A stretch of DNA of 64,000 bases from Papaver somniferum (GCF_003573695.1 NW_020621936.1:6200001-6264000); one strand, 5' to 3'; positions 23,986 through 36,639 are shown, counted from the stretch's first letter. The notes: a model not told the origin generated them from the sequence alone. A program made the numbers and translations.

Positions 23986-25847
23986 CTAGAATTTCACCCG
24001 TGCCGTAACGGCACGGCCTCCATAGTAAGTAAAAAAAATTATGTCAATTTAAACCCTTGTCATTCTTTTATTGGCTCTATATAAAGTGACAATTTTTCCC
24101 TATGTTTTTTAATTGTTATGTTTTTTTCAGAGAATTGCTAGGTTGACCGAAATATTTGTCTCGAGAAAATCACCGGGTGAAACATGTAGTGGGATCAACT
24201 GAAAACCTTTACTATCCCTATCATCGCTGGGGTTTTCTCGGGTTATTTTTCGAAAAAACATTATGGTCAGCCCGTACAATTGTTTCTTTTGTATTAATAA
24301 CCATCTTATTTTCAAATTAGAAAAAATCAACCACAACTTCCATAATAATGTTAAATGTGTCCTAACGACATAGACCGACACATTAAACACATGCACTATC
24401 ATCACCAGAACCACCCATCACCACTACATTTTCTACCAGCAACATTATCGTCACGGGCTCCATGCACTACCACTCACAAATACCACACCAATCATCTGTA
24501 ATGATTATTAATAAATTTATTATTTATTTAATGAAAATATATTATTAAGACATTTATAATTAGAGATTAGTAAAATATTTATTATTTGAAGTTAATGATA
24601 CAATAATGATGTAAACAACCACAACCATTGATTTATCTTTTTCCTAAATAAATCTCAGTCGCTCTTTATCTTTCCTAACTTGTCACAAATGCAAAATTTA
24701 GATTAATACGTTAAAAAAATAATTTTAAAGTTTTTTTTGGTATGGTAATTTTTTCAATTATAACGGCTATTTATCTTGGTTTGGTATCTAACTTTCAGAA
24801 TGAGCTTTGTTACTTTATAGTCCTCAATTGTTCATCTTCATTCTTGTCCCGACCCGATAAAAATCTGTCCTATAATATTTATTATAAATTTTTATTTTAA
24901 AAAAAATAATTTAAAAACTAATATCAAATAAAAAAAATAAACCAAGGGTAATTATGTAATTTATCTATCTTAGGGGACCTTTCTCATCCCACTACCACTA
25001 CTTCTGCCACCGCCACCACCACCAATAACATCATCACTATACCATTCTCACCAACACCCACCACCATTATCCCCACCGTTGATCCACCACCCCCTCATAC
25101 CACCACAACCACCATTAATGTCAATTGATTTAATACAAAATAAGTTTATTATGTACTGTATTAATGAAATATATTTAGTTGATTAGTTAAAAAAATTATT
25201 ATGAAATAACAATAAAAAACATTTTTTTTTTGAAAGTTAAGTAAACTAACCATTTTTCGGCCATAGATTTAGCTTTCCCAAGAATAAATCCAGAGCGCAC
25301 TGGTTTGGTATCTGACATTCGGAGCTTGGTTTGTTTATAGTCCTCAACCGTTCATCGTTTTTCCTGTCCCGACCCGATAAAAATATGGCCTATAATATTT
25401 ATTTTACTTTCAAAAAATTTAATAAAAACAATTTAAAAACTAAAACTGTATCAAATAAAAATAATAAACCAAGAGTAACTAATTAATTTATCTACCTTAG
25501 GATACCTTTCTCATCCCAATACCACTACTTTTTCCACCGCCATTAACGTCATCACTCCACCATTATCACCAACACCCACCGCTGATCCACCACTCCCTCC
25601 CACGATCACAACCACCATTAGTGTCAACTTATTTAGTATAAAATAAATTTATTATGTATTGTATTAATGAAAGTGTATTTATTTGATTAATTATACAAAC
25701 ATTTATTATGAAATATTAACATAATACTTATTATTGAAAGTTAAGTAAATTGATCATCTTACAGCCGTAGATTTAGCTTTCCCAAGAATGAATCATGGCC
25801 GCTCTTTTACTTGCCTAAGTTGTCCAGACTGTTCTTTATAAGGGAGA
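23986..25847 (-). mobile_element. Non-autonomous Helitron, 1862 bp
   Basis: On the minus strand it starts TCTCCCTTATAAAG (25847 downward) and ends CTAG (23989-23986). A GC hairpin, CCGTGCCGTTACGGCACGG, lies about ten bases before the end. The flanks are A on the 5' side and T on the 3' side with no target duplication. All of this is the Helitron signature. The left LTR of C has the uninterrupted site (8771-8780, AAGAA|TAAGT), confirming both ends to the base. There is no Rep/helicase coding; the interior is AT-rich with a 0.5-kb duplication. Confidence 0.92.
24777..25804. repeat. Internal 0.5-kb tandem duplication in the Helitron
   Basis: Units 24777-25296 and 25299-25804 share, in order, GGTTTGGTATCT, TGTCCCGACCCGATAAAAAT, a CCACCA-rich tract, and TAGATTTAGCTTTCCCAAGAAT. 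Both have diverged noticeably, so the duplication is older than the insertion or common to the family. Confidence 0.85.
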
Positions 25848-26639
25848 TAAGTTCACAAACATCGTTTTTAGATATAACCTACTCAAGTTCGCGGACTAGG
25901 TTCGCGGACTTAAGTTCCCGGACGGAGTTCACAAACTCCAGCAGAATTTCTCGGGTCGAGAACTTCCGCTAGTTCGCGGACTTGGCTCACGCCACCATTC
26001 CGGTTCTCTTGATCAACAAAGTTCGCAAACTTCGGTTCAAGGAATAATGACTTATACATATATGTGTTTCCATAACAATGCTTATATCCTCCAATGGTTA
26101 TATTATCTAAACTCTCATTTCAATCATTGGAACATTCTTAAAGGACGTTGATATTCTATAGTTGTTATTCACAAACTATTTTTCGTCAAAGTAAGCAATT
26201 TTCAAAGTGATTGAAACTTGTCATGACTTTCGTCACTACGTAAAGATGAACTTGGCTAAAGCGAAATCTTACCAACACATATTTCGAGAAATAGATAGGC
26301 GAGATAAACTCGGCTCGAAATAGTAAATGTGTATAATCTAAGTCTATATAGCAAAACGACTTTTGTCTCAAGATAGCAGATAAATAGACTTTTGAGTGAT
26401 AGATAAGTTCAAGTCTCCACATACCTTTTAGTCGATGAAGATCCACCGGTTCCTTGAGTAGTCCTTCGTCTTGTATGATGATTTCCATGGAGTTCTTGAG
26501 CTCAACTACACTTTATATCCTAGTCCGAGACCTTAGCTATAGTAGACTAGAAATCAAGACTTATAGTTTTGATCACTAACATTGTCAAACATGCTTGAGA
26601 TAGCAACGCATGCGAGTTTGACCGAGCAATGCTCTAACA

Positions 26640-26644
26640 TACGT
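26640..26644. other. Target-site duplication of Copia C, right
   Basis: TACGT, identical to 7176-7180. Confidence 0.95.
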
Positions 26645-26734
26645 AACCGTGTTGTCGCATCACCCTTTAGTCATGGTACATCACATATCCTGTGGGGTGC
26701 CACAACGGTCCAAAATAAAGGGACAAATCAGACG
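26645..26734 (-). pseudogene. PMD pseudogene exon sliver between Copia C and Copia E
   Basis: The minus strand reads SLYFGPLWHPTGYV, a stop (TAA), then RVMRQHGY, in frame with DRASGHIAG at 35232 and VQGIPKEEIHG at 7175 when the two Copia elements and one copy of each target duplication are removed. RVMRQ-x-G-x-x-Q-x-IP is a characteristic PMD-family motif. The stop just before RVMRQ is a point lesion. Confidence 0.75.
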
Positions 26735-26739
26735 TACCC
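26735..26739. other. Target-site duplication of Copia E, left (imperfect)
   Basis: TACCC here against GACCC at 35232-35236, four of five bases. The single mismatch is most simply a later mutation. Confidence 0.7.
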
Positions 26740-29193
26740 TGAAAAAGCGGGGGTCTAACAACACCACCCAATATTTCTCTTAGCAATCTGTATGGACTAA
26801 CTCCGAAGCACTTTGCTAGAGAATCAACTAGACAGTCAGACTCAATCTAGATAAAAGTATCTCAAGAAGTTAATATCTTTCTCTTGTTTTTGATATTACT
26901 CAAGCTAATAGAAATCAGCGAGTCCTAATCAAACACAAGGAATACTTGAACGATACCAAAGAACAATGTCCAAGTGTTAATCAATGAAATCAACAACAAC
27001 AAGGTCGGATCTCTAATCGATTAATTTTTAACGCACAACCTGTATTATTTCAATTATAAAGATAAACAATATAATGCGGAAAATGGAATAACACAGACAC
27101 CATAAATTTTGTTAACGAGGAAACTGCAAATGCAGAAAAACCCCGGGACCTAGTCCAGATTGAATACACACTGTATTAAGCCGCTACATACACTAGCATA
27201 CTCCAAGCTAACTTTGGGTTGGACTATAGTTGAACCCCAATCAGTCTCCCACTAATTCAAGGTACAGTTGTACTCCTACGCCTCTGATCCCAGCAGGATA
27301 CTGCACACTTGATTCCCTTAGCTGATGTCACCCACAACCAAGATCCCAAAATCGCAGACTTGATAATAAACAAATCTGTCTCACACAGAAAAGTCTATCA
27401 AAGGATAAATATATCTCCCACAGAAAAACCCTAGGTTTTTGTTCCGTCTTATGATATGAAATCAAGGTGAACATGAACCAATTGATAATACGGTCTTATA
27501 TTCCCGAAGAACAACCTAGATTAACCAATCACCTGTCAACAATCTTACTTGAATACACAAGAGGATGTCGAGGAATCACAAACAGTGAGACGAAGATGTT
27601 TGTGACTTCTTTATCTTGCCTATCGGAGAACTCTCACGATCTCAAGCCAATCAATATATTGTACTCGTACGATAGAAGATGCAAGATCACATCACCCAAC
27701 TACGATAAAAGTAGTATCGGTCTGGCTTCACAATCCCAATGAAGTCTTTAAGTCGTTAACCTGATTTTAGAGAAGAAAACCAAAGGTTAGAGGAGAATCT
27801 ACTCTAGCGAGCGCACTAGTATCACACAGACGTGTGGGGATTAGTTTTGCCCAATGCTAGATGTCTCCTATATATAGTCTTCAAATCAGGGTTTTTTCTT
27901 AGTTACAAAGAAATCAATATTCACTGTTAGATGAAAACCTGATTTAGATTCAAGCTAATATTTCTCAACCGTTAGATCGAAAACTTATCTTGTCACACAC
28001 ACTTGAGATATACGTTTATTGGGTTTGTGAAAACCATGCCCAAACGTGTACGTGTATGTTGGTTCAACATAGTAACCCAAAAGGTTAACCATATGAGAAT
28101 TTCATATTAACATTGTTCTTCTTCACCATAACTAGTTCAATTAACTCAAATGAACTAGTTAGAGAGTTGTTCAATTGCTATGAGATATTATGTAACTGCG
28201 CAAGACACAATTGAAACAAAGATGATTCGATTCGATTGAATCGGCTCATGAACTTTATAGCCACGGTTTGCACACTGCCTTCCTTAGTAATTTAAGTTTC
28301 ATGTTCAGAGCACATCTTTAAATCATAACCCACTCAAGTACGCAAGCAAGTTCGCGGACTTAAGGAAACCGGCAGAGTTTTCCAAACTCGGCAGAAAATC
28401 TCGGCAAGAAGACTTCCGCCATTTCACTGACTAGGTTCGCAGACTCAACGCGCAAACGAGTTTTTGGAAAATCCCAGCAGAAATTCTGGGCAAGAGAACT
28501 TCCGTCAATTCGTGGACTGAGTTTGCAAACTGAGTTAGCGGACTTGGCAAAGCCAATTCCTCCGGTTTCTCTCAATCAACAAAGTTCGCAAACTTCGGAT
28601 TAAGGAATAGGATTTATGCACATATGTGTTAGCACACAATGCTTATATCCATCGTTGGTTATATTTACCTAAACTCTCATTCCAACCATTGAAACATTCT
28701 TAGAGGACGTTATATAGTTGTTACACTATTTCTCGTCAAAGCGATTTTCAAAGTGATTGAAACAATATGACTTTCGTCATTAGGTGAAGATAAACCCGAT
28801 CAAAGCGAAACGCTTTACCAACACATGATTTCGAGATATAGAAAGGCGAGATATACTCGGCTCGAAATATCAAATGTGTATGATCCAGTATATATAGCAT
28901 ACGACTTTTTTCTCATAAGAAGTAGGAGATAAAAGAGATAGACTTTTGAGTGATAGACAAGTTCAAGTCTCCACATACCTTTTTGTTGATGAAGTTCAAC
29001 GGTTCCTTGAGTAGATTTTCGTTATTGTATGATGAATCTCCATGAAGTCCTTGAGCTCAACTACACTTTTCTATCCTAGTCCGAGACTTAGATATGTAGA
29101 CTAGAAATCAAGACTCATAGTTTTGATCACTAACATTGACAAACATGCTTGAGATAGCAACGCATGCGAGGTCGACCGAGCTATGCTCTAACA
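26740..29193 (-). repeat. 3' LTR of Copia E
   Basis: TGAAAAAGCGGGGG to GCTCTAACA. Near-identical to 32758-35231, including the small frame starting MNMNQLI at 27467 and 33492, which is a shared LTR artefact. A TTCGCGGACT-type repeat cluster lies at 28340-28600. TATA-like CTATATATAGGAG (minus) lies near 27870. Confidence 0.92.
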
Positions 29194-29206
29194 ATCTCCC
29201 CCTTTG
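29194..29206 (-). other. Polypurine tract of Copia E
   Basis: The minus strand reads CAAAGGGGGAGAT next to the 3' LTR, as in element C. Confidence 0.9.
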
Positions 29207-30960
29207 TCAATTTTAGTGACAAAACTATTAATACATATGGAATACAAAAAAGATAAACTTTAGTGGCTCATATTCCATAGTCTAATCTTCAACGTTCCCT
29301 GAAATCTTCGTCCTTCCAAGTACTCCAATGATCCCAAAGGTTGTAAGTTTATCATCACCGTTGTTGAAGATCCGTAGCTATAACAATGAGAGAAATCGAG
29401 ATTCTCGATTATCATTATACAGTGACATAGTACTATTATGTAACATCAAAGTCCAATTGCATCACGACTTTAACAATAATACTACGGTGATATGTATCAC
29501 TCCCCCTTAGTCAATATTCCATCTCACATGGAAACCACTCCCCCTTACACAATGATCCGAAAACCATATGTATATGTAGTAGAACTACACATTAATTCTC
29601 CCCTTTTTTGTCAATAAAATTGGCAAAGGTACAAGATGGGATCCTAATGCAATTTCCGAGAAGAGACGTTTCATAGACTAAAAGAAAAAAATGCATACCA
29701 ACTTAATTTAGATGCAATCATAAAGCCGAAGCTAAATGCATTCATCAAGGAGTTTTAAGATACAATATAACCCCTATAAAATTCCACAGCCGCACACCCC
29801 GCAAGATATTACCATTAAGCAAAAGTTCAAAATAAATCTCCCCCATTTGATGTCATTCCCGAGAGAACAACAAGAGCGACCTTAATTTCGGAAAAAAAGA
29901 AGGATTTTTAATTGGACACCAAAAACCATAGGAATGATTTTCTATATACAAAACTCAATCAAATTAATTACAAGTAAACCCATGATTAATTTATTGGAAT
30001 ACACAACTAAATAAAACCACAAAAGTGATCAATTTAATTGAAAGTGCTCAACATAAGTAAACTTACGGAGCTACGACTAAGGTAATCATACGGAGATGAC
30101 TAACTTAATCTTTCACATACTCAACATAAGGAAAACCTTATGGAATATACGACTACATCAACCAATATAACATGATTAGTATAGTCGTTCATATACTCAA
30201 CACAAGGACTTGTAGAATATATGAAAACTCAACTAGACTAATTACAAGAGAACCCATAATTAATCTAATTGGAATACAAACAACCAAACTAATCACGAAA
30301 GTAATCAATTTAATTGTCTAATGTTTTGCTCGACAAAAGAAAAATTTCGGAGCAAATAACTAAATAACCAACCAAGATGATTAATTTAGTTCAAAGATGC
30401 TCGACATAAAGTACCTTACGGAACAACCAACAAAGCTAATCACAAAGTAATCAACTTAGTTGTATCGTGCTCGACATAAGACACATTACGGAGCCTCACG
30501 GTAATACAAAAAGAATGGATCAATGAAGATCAATACCGTGGAATACATGCAAGGATCTATTTTATTTTCCATCATAACGATACAATAAACTTTATCCTTT
30601 CCACACAAAAGATTTTACCCTATTTTCCATCAAATACATGACTGCATAGACATCACTTTTGTATTTGTTAAAAGTCCATTCGTCCTTTCATCAATACAAA
30701 TACCAATTCATGAACGACTTTACTTTTTACAACATATGGGACCTTCAAGTTCACGGACGCAAACAATACATATCCCATAATCAAATTACAATATCACAAA
30801 ATCATAAAGATCAATACTGCAATAACATCATCCTCCAAATATTTTTAGAATTTAATACCAATAAACCTAAAAAATAAACAAGAAGATAAAAACAAAAATA
30901 TCTATGTGTAGTCACAATCATCGCTATTGAAAGCACTAGTTATTCTTCCAACTAAACCAA
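29207..30960. other. Noncoding 3' half of Copia E internal region
   Basis: No gene seen. It is collinear with 18534-20100 of element C, which shows both copies descend from one gag-only ancestor rather than losing pol independently. It holds the expanded 70-bp repeats. Confidence 0.75.
30045..30500. repeat. 70-bp repeats, element E (six copies)
   Basis: Cores at 30045, 30118, 30193, 30327, 30398 and 30468 of the type TGCTCGACATAAG...TTACGGAGC, mostly about 70 bp apart. Homologous to the four copies at 19342-19640 in element C. Confidence 0.7.
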
Positions 30961-31021
30961 AAAGAAGACATACTAGGCTACATAGATTTTCCTCAGACAT
31001 TCAACCGAGTACTCTTTTTCA

Positions 31022-32682
31022 TTATTGAAGAATCCAAAGATTGTTAGAGGAAGAAATTTTTCCAAAGATTGTTGACTTCTTCTTCATTGTCCTTGAGGAA
31101 GTTCCTTTGCACAGAAGTACATTGACAGCTTCCATTACATCTTTTCTGGTAACACCTCTGGTTACAGAAGCCATTAGAACAAAATGACAGAAGAAGAAAA
31201 CAACCAAGAACTTAGAGGTTTATAAGCAACAAACCCTAGAAAAGTTTTGAGAAAAAACTTTTCCTATCAAACATACAAGGAAATAGACATTGACTTGAGC
31301 CACTTCCGGAACACTTATCATATTTCTCAAGTTAGATATGAGAAGGCAAACATCACCACTTTAGTTGGTGTTTGGACGGGACAAATGCTTACGTCCTTTG
31401 TTTTTCTGTGTCTTGTCACCGTAGGTTGTGCTAACAGATTTCTTATCTCTTCTGGAATTCTTCCTTGGCATATCTTTATCCAAACTTACTCGTTGCATGT
31501 TCTTTTGAAGTTTGGTGATCCTTTTGCTATTCCTCTTGAATATCCAGCAAGTATCTTTATCATGGTTTGAGTGTCCACAGAAGGAGAAGATTATTGTGGA
31601 TTTCCTGTTGCCAAGCAATTTTTTCTGTTTGACACTGCAACCAACCATTGTTTCCTGATTTGCAGACACCATCACTTTAGCTGATTTGCTGTTGAATCCT
31701 AAACCTTGATTGTTTCCAAAGGATCTCTGACCAAACAACATTGCTGCAATTTTGTCAGAACTTCCAGACAATCTTTGCAGATCATCTCTGAGATAGTTAA
31801 TCTCATTTTCCTTTAGAGACAAGGTTTTAACGAATTTAATATTAAGTTGCTCAATCTCAATATTCTTCGTCTGGAGAGAAGATTCAACATTCCTCAAGGA
31901 GGCTTTAAGACTAAGGTTCTCACGAAAAATCTCTTTATTAAGGAGATTAATGACCTCATAGTCAATTTCAAGTTCAGAATCATAATTTGAAGTTGAAAGC
32001 TAATCTAAATTAAGTGCAGTAAATCCATTACACAGACTAGACTCATCTAAGTTATTCGGAGGGTTGTCGTCTTTTGTTGATATATCCTCAGCATAAAGAG
32101 TAGATGAAGAAACTGCAAACATTTTTCTCTTCTTTATTAAACTCTTGAATTCTTCGACCATTAGTGAAAGAACACATTCATCAGTCCAGGACATGTGAGA
32201 AGAAGACACCACAGTTTCGTTCACAGCGTTAAGTGCAAACGCTCTTCCTGTTTCTTGGTCAAGAATTCTTAACTTTCCAATTAGAGAAGCTTTGGAAAGA
32301 GTATCCGGGTTATTTCTCTCAACGATGGAATGTTTCTTAGAAACATATCTCTTGTCTTGAAATACAGTTTCTAAGATATCCCAGGCATCTTTAGACTTAA
32401 TGCAAGTAAACACATAGTGCTGAGGGTCTGGGGTAACGGCCTGTCTGATAGCATTTAATTCGTTATAGTTTTGCATTGCAGCAAGAGATTCTTCAGGACT
32501 ATAACTACCAACATCCTTAAGTATAGATACATCGCTTTTTGTATTAATCGTAGGATCATAGCCTTTAACAATACGTACCCAGGTTTTAAAATCACACGCT
32601 TGAAGATAAGCACACATATCAACTTTTCATCCTTAATAGTTTGAGCCATCGAAGACTGGTGGTACGTTAACTGAGATAGCAC
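31022..32682 (-). pseudogene. Copia gag of element E, broken
   Basis: From the N-terminus at about 32682: the region equivalent to PPVFDGSNY (frame-broken), then 32000-32617 open with KDAWDILETVF and HSIVERNN, the UBN2 domain. Next, 31361-31897 carries a coiled-coil segment and FCGHSNHDKDTC, a zinc-knuckle variant, then a Lys-rich tail. A short last part ends near 31022. At least two stops or frameshifts separate the pieces. It would form the particle coat; no enzymes are encoded downstream. Confidence 0.8.
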
Positions 32683-32743
32683 CTCTGTCCATAGAGTCAG
32701 ATCGCTACAAACATAGACTTATCAGGTATTAGTATGTTTGCCT

Positions 32744-32755
32744 GCTATGATACCA
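32744..32755 (-). other. Primer binding site, Copia E
   Basis: The minus strand reads TGGTATCATAGC, one base off the initiator-Met complement found in element C. Confidence 0.85.
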
Positions 32756-32757
32756 AT

Positions 32758-35231
32758 TGAAAAAGCGGGGGTCTAACAACACCACCCAATTATTTCGCTT
32801 AGCAATCTGTATGGACTAACTCCGAAATACTTTGTTAGAGAATCAATTATACAGTCAGACTCAATCTAGATAAAAGTATCTCAAGGAGTTAATATATCTT
32901 TTTTTTTTGATATTACTCAAACTAATAGAAATCAGCGAGTCCTAATCAAACATAAGGAATACTTGGACGGTACCAAAGACCAATGTCCAAGTGTTAATCA
33001 ATGAAATCAACAACAACAAGGTCGAATCTCTAATTGATTAACCTTTAACGCACAACTTGTATTATTTCAATTATAAAGACAAACAATATAATGCGGAAAA
33101 TGAAATAACACAGACACCAGAAATTTTGTTAACGAGGAAACCGCAAATGCAGAAAAACCCCGGGACTAGTCCAGATTGAATACACACTGTATTAAGCCGC
33201 TACAGACACTAGCCTACTCCAAGCTAACTTCGGACTGGACTATAGTTGAACCCCAATCAGTCTCCCACTAATTCAAGGTAAAGTTGTACTCCTACGCCTC
33301 TGATCCCAGCAAGATACTGCGCACTTGATTCCCTTAGCTGATCTCACCCACAACCAAGAGTTATTGCAACCCAAAATCGCAGACTTGATAATAAACAAAT
33401 CTGTCTCACACAGAAAAGTCTATCAAAGGATAAATATATCTCCCACAGAAAAACCCTAGGTTTTTGTTCCGTCTTATGATATGAAATCAAGGTGAACATG
33501 AACCAATTGATAGTACGGTCTTATATTCCCGAAGTACAACCTAGATTAACCAATCACCTGTCAACAATCTTGCTTGAATACACAAGAGGATGTCGAGGAA
33601 TCACAAACAGTGAGACGAAGATGTTTGTGACTTCTTTATCTTGCCTATCGGAGAACTCTCACGATCTCAAGCCAATCAATATATTATACTCGTACGATAG
33701 AAGATGCAAGATCAGATCACACAACTACGATAAAAGTACTATCGGTCTGGCTTCACAATCCCAATGAAGTCTTTAAGTCGTTAACCTGATTTTAGAGAAG
33801 AAAACCAAAGGTTAGAGGAGAATCTACTCTAGCGAGCGCACTAGTATCACACAGGCGTGTGGGGATTAGTTTTTCCCAATGCTAGATGTCTCCTATATAT
33901 AATCTTCAAATCAGGGTTTTTCCTTAGTTACAAAACAATCAATATTCACCGTTAGATGAAAAACTGATTTAGATTCAAGCTAATATTTCTCAACCGTTAG
34001 ATCGAAAACTTAGCTTGTCACACACACTTGAGATATACGTTTATTGGGTTTGTGAAAACCGTGCCCAAACGTGTACGTGTATGTTGGTTCAACATAGTAA
34101 CCCAAAAGCTTAACCATATGAGCATTTCATATTAACCTTGTTCTTCTTCACCATAACTAGTTCAATTGACTCAAATGAACTAGTTAGAGAGTTTTTCAAT
34201 TGCTATGAGATCTTATGTAACTACACAAGACACAATTGAAACAAAGATGATTCGATTCGATTGAATCGGCTCATGAACTTTATAGCCACGGTTTGCATAC
34301 TGCATTCCTTAGTAATTTAAGTTTCATGTTCAGATCACATCTTTAGATCATAACCCACTCAAGTACGCAAGCAAGTTCGCGGACTTAAGGCAACCGGCAG
34401 AGTTTTTCAAACTCAGCAGAAAATCTCGGCAAGAAGACTTCCCCCAGTTCGCGGACTAGGTTCGCGGAATGAGTTCACGGACTTAACGCGCAAACGAGTT
34501 TTTGGAAAATCCCAGCATAAATTATCGGCAAGAGAACTTCCGTCAGTTCGCAGACTGAGTTCGCAAACTGAGTTTGCGGACTTGGAAAAGCCAATTCCTC
34601 CGGTTTCTCTCAATCAATAAAGTTCGCAAACTTCGGATTAAGGAATATGACTTATGCACATATGTGTTACCACACAATGCTTATATCCATCATTGGTTAT
34701 ATTGACCTAAACTCTCATTCCAACCATTGAAACATTCTTAGAGGACGTTATATAGTTCTTACACTATTTCTCGTCAAAGCGATTTTCAAAGTGATTGAAA
34801 CAATATGACTTTCGTCATTAGGTGAAGATAAACCCGATCAAATCGAAACGCTTTACCAACACCTGATTTCGAGATATAGAAATGCGAGATATACTCGGCT
34901 CGAAATATCAAATGTGTATGATCCAGACTATGTAGCATACGACTTTTGTCTCATAAGAAGTAGGAGATATAACAGATAGACTTTTGAGTGATAGATATGT
35001 TCAAGTCTCCACATACCTTTTTGTTGATGAAGTTCCATGGTTCCTTGAGTAGATCTTCGTCGTTGTATGATGAATCGCCATGAAGTCCTTGATTTCAACT
35101 ACACTTTTCTATCCTAGTCCGAGACTTAACTGTGTAGAATAGAAATCAAGACTCATAGTTTTGATCACTAACATTGAAAAACATGCTTGAGATAGCAACG
35201 CATGCGTGGTCGAACGAGCTATGCTCTAACA
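32758..35231 (-). repeat. 5' LTR of Copia E
   Basis: 2474 bp, edges as in the 3' LTR; followed by GACCC. Differences from the 3' LTR are scattered single bases and short indels. Confidence 0.92.
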
Positions 35232-35455
35232 GACCCGCTATATGTCCACTAGCTCGGTCTTCCTTGTATGGATCAAAGCATACGTCTTGCACCTTCAGTG
35301 AGTCCAAAACCTCCCTCAAATGAATCAACTGCTGCTCCTTTGTCCTAGAATGGTTGTCATCGAAGACATACTTTTTTCCTCTAGGGTCACCTTTAACCCA
35401 CGCCGGGTTTTTCAATGGCCAATTGCAAAATAGGGAAGTGGTCATAGATCCATGT
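35232..35455 (-). pseudogene. PMD pseudogene exon upstream of Copia E
   Basis: After an acceptor (AATATAG, 35456-35457) the exon opens TWIYDHFPILQLA, matching the PMD block W-x-Y-(E/D)-HFP. It then needs a one-base shift to read NPAWVKGDPRGKKYVF and DVCFDPYKEDRASGHIAG. It ends at the Copia E insertion. The frameshift near 35400 is independent of the insertion. Confidence 0.75.
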
Positions 35456-35547
35456 CTATATTGTCATTTTTGCAGGTATTATGAAATTGATTCTTCAATT
35501 AAAGAAAAATAAAAACATAAATAAGTATGTAGAGTTAATAAAAATAC

Positions 35548-36216
35548 CTGTAGTAGACTCACGTTCCCGGCAATTTGGCGAACTCCAAGCCTCGACGCCT
35601 TTCTCAACTCTTCCACCAACCACGCATGGCATGTCGTGCCCCAAGAGTACTCATGCACTATATCGAGAGGATCCATAAGTTGTAAAAGGTTGGCATCGAC
35701 CATATTGCCATTGGTATTGGGGAAAATGACACATCCCAATACACATAGGAGATATGCGGTGGCCGCCTGGTTCACTTGCTCATCAGTTAAAGTTCCTTCC
35801 TCTTCTTTTTTATTGGTGTCCTTGAACGTATCCATAAGAGTACTCATGTTGAACTGTCTAGTTCTGTAACTCATGCATCTACGGAACTCAATTTTTGATG
35901 TTTCTGCATCCCTACCAAAACACTTTTTAGTCAGAGCATAAAGTTTTCCCCATTCCAACTGCTTTGTGTACTCAGCCCTGACACCTTTTCCATGGACAGG
36001 GAGATTAAGAATTTGCACAACATTATCTGGGGTAATCGTCATCTCCCCAAACGGCATATGGAAGGCGTTGGTCTCAGGATAAAGTCTCTCCACAAACGCC
36101 GATATAGCCACTCGGTCATGTTCCAACATAGAGTTCTCGACAGCATTATCAAACCCCGAATTTGCAATAATTATCTTGAACCTTTCACGTTCATCGGATA
36201 AAGGCCAATCCAACAT
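35548..36216 (-). pseudogene. PMD core exon
   Basis: About 220 codons with the diagnostic PMD core: FVERLYPETNAFHMPFGE, MTITPDNVVQILNLPVHG, then DEQVNQAATAYLLCVLGCV and the DIVHEYSWG segment. In the family this reads as W-(R/P)-ET-H-TFH-(L/M)-P-x-GE-M-TITL-x-DV. The exon ends at a GT donor (CTACAG|GTATT, 35548). This is the best preserved exon. The upstream acceptor is unclear. PMD proteins act in the nucleus; the domain is also common in plant transposons, so gene versus transposon cargo is open. Confidence 0.85.
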
Positions 36217-36639
36217 TTAGTTGGTGTGACAGTGGGTTTGAGTATACGAACCACATAGGAATGATATTATTAAACACACGACAAGTTAAATTTTTTTTAG
36301 AATAACCTAAACCTATAACCCTTAAAACTATTACGAAGGAAAAGATAATACGTAAATAAAATGGATACGATTATTACCTCGGTTTCATATATTTGTTTGG
36401 CCCAGGAGTCTTTGTATCCAAATAAAAAATGTCCTCCATCCTCCGGCAGCCCAAGGATTACACCTTCTGGAATATCCTTCACCTTCAGTTCTTGTGGGAC
36501 AAGGTGTTTCGCTTTCTTTCGAGGAGGATTTTTCTTTTCAGCTTCTTCTTGCGCACTGCTAGGTTGTCCTAATTCTGGTGCTCTATATTTTGGTGCCTCT
36601 GGTTGAATATTGGGGTGAATTTCATCTTGTGATTATGGA

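Larger units (their letters stand above)
7181..26639 (-). mobile_element. Copia-type element C, gag-only, with two nested insertions
   Basis: The minus-strand element is bounded by the TACGT duplication. Order on the plus strand: 3' LTR (7181-18521, split by element B), PPT (18522-18533), internal region (18522-22424), PBS (22411-22422), 5' LTR (22425-26639, split by a Helitron). Without the nested DNA it is about 8.6 kb, with LTRs of about 2.37 and 2.35 kb. The 3.9-kb internal region holds gag only; I find no protease, integrase, RT or RNase H motifs. It therefore resembles the gag-only non-autonomous elements called TR-GAG. It interrupts a PMD exon. Confidence 0.9.
22425..26639 (-). repeat. 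5' LTR of Copia C (split by Helitron)
   Basis: LTR sequence occupies 22425-23985 and 25848-26639, about 2.35 kb without the Helitron. Edges are TGAAAAAGTGGGGG and GCTCTAACA. It is collinear with the 3' LTR and carries the unoccupied site for element B. A TATA-like sequence lies near 23546. Confidence 0.9.
26740..35231 (-). mobile_element. Copia-type element E, gag-only
   Basis: Plus-strand order: 3' LTR 26740-29193 (2454 bp), PPT 29194-29206, internal 3.56 kb, PBS 32744-32755, 5' LTR 32758-35231 (2474 bp). It is closely related to C but distinct (GCGGGGGTC edge). Gag is the only recognisable coding sequence; no protease, integrase or RT motif is found. It interrupts the PMD gene 100 bp from element C. 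Confidence 0.9.

Noticed and set aside
24127..24414. Minus-strand frame of 95 codons within the Helitron
   Set aside because: Not conserved in the duplicated interior, no Rep or helicase motif, AT-rich composition.
27467..27742. Frames starting MNMNQLI or MNRNQSI in Copia LTRs (also 33492, 7933, 23144)
   Set aside because: They recur because LTRs are repeated; the frames change between copies and no domain is recognisable.
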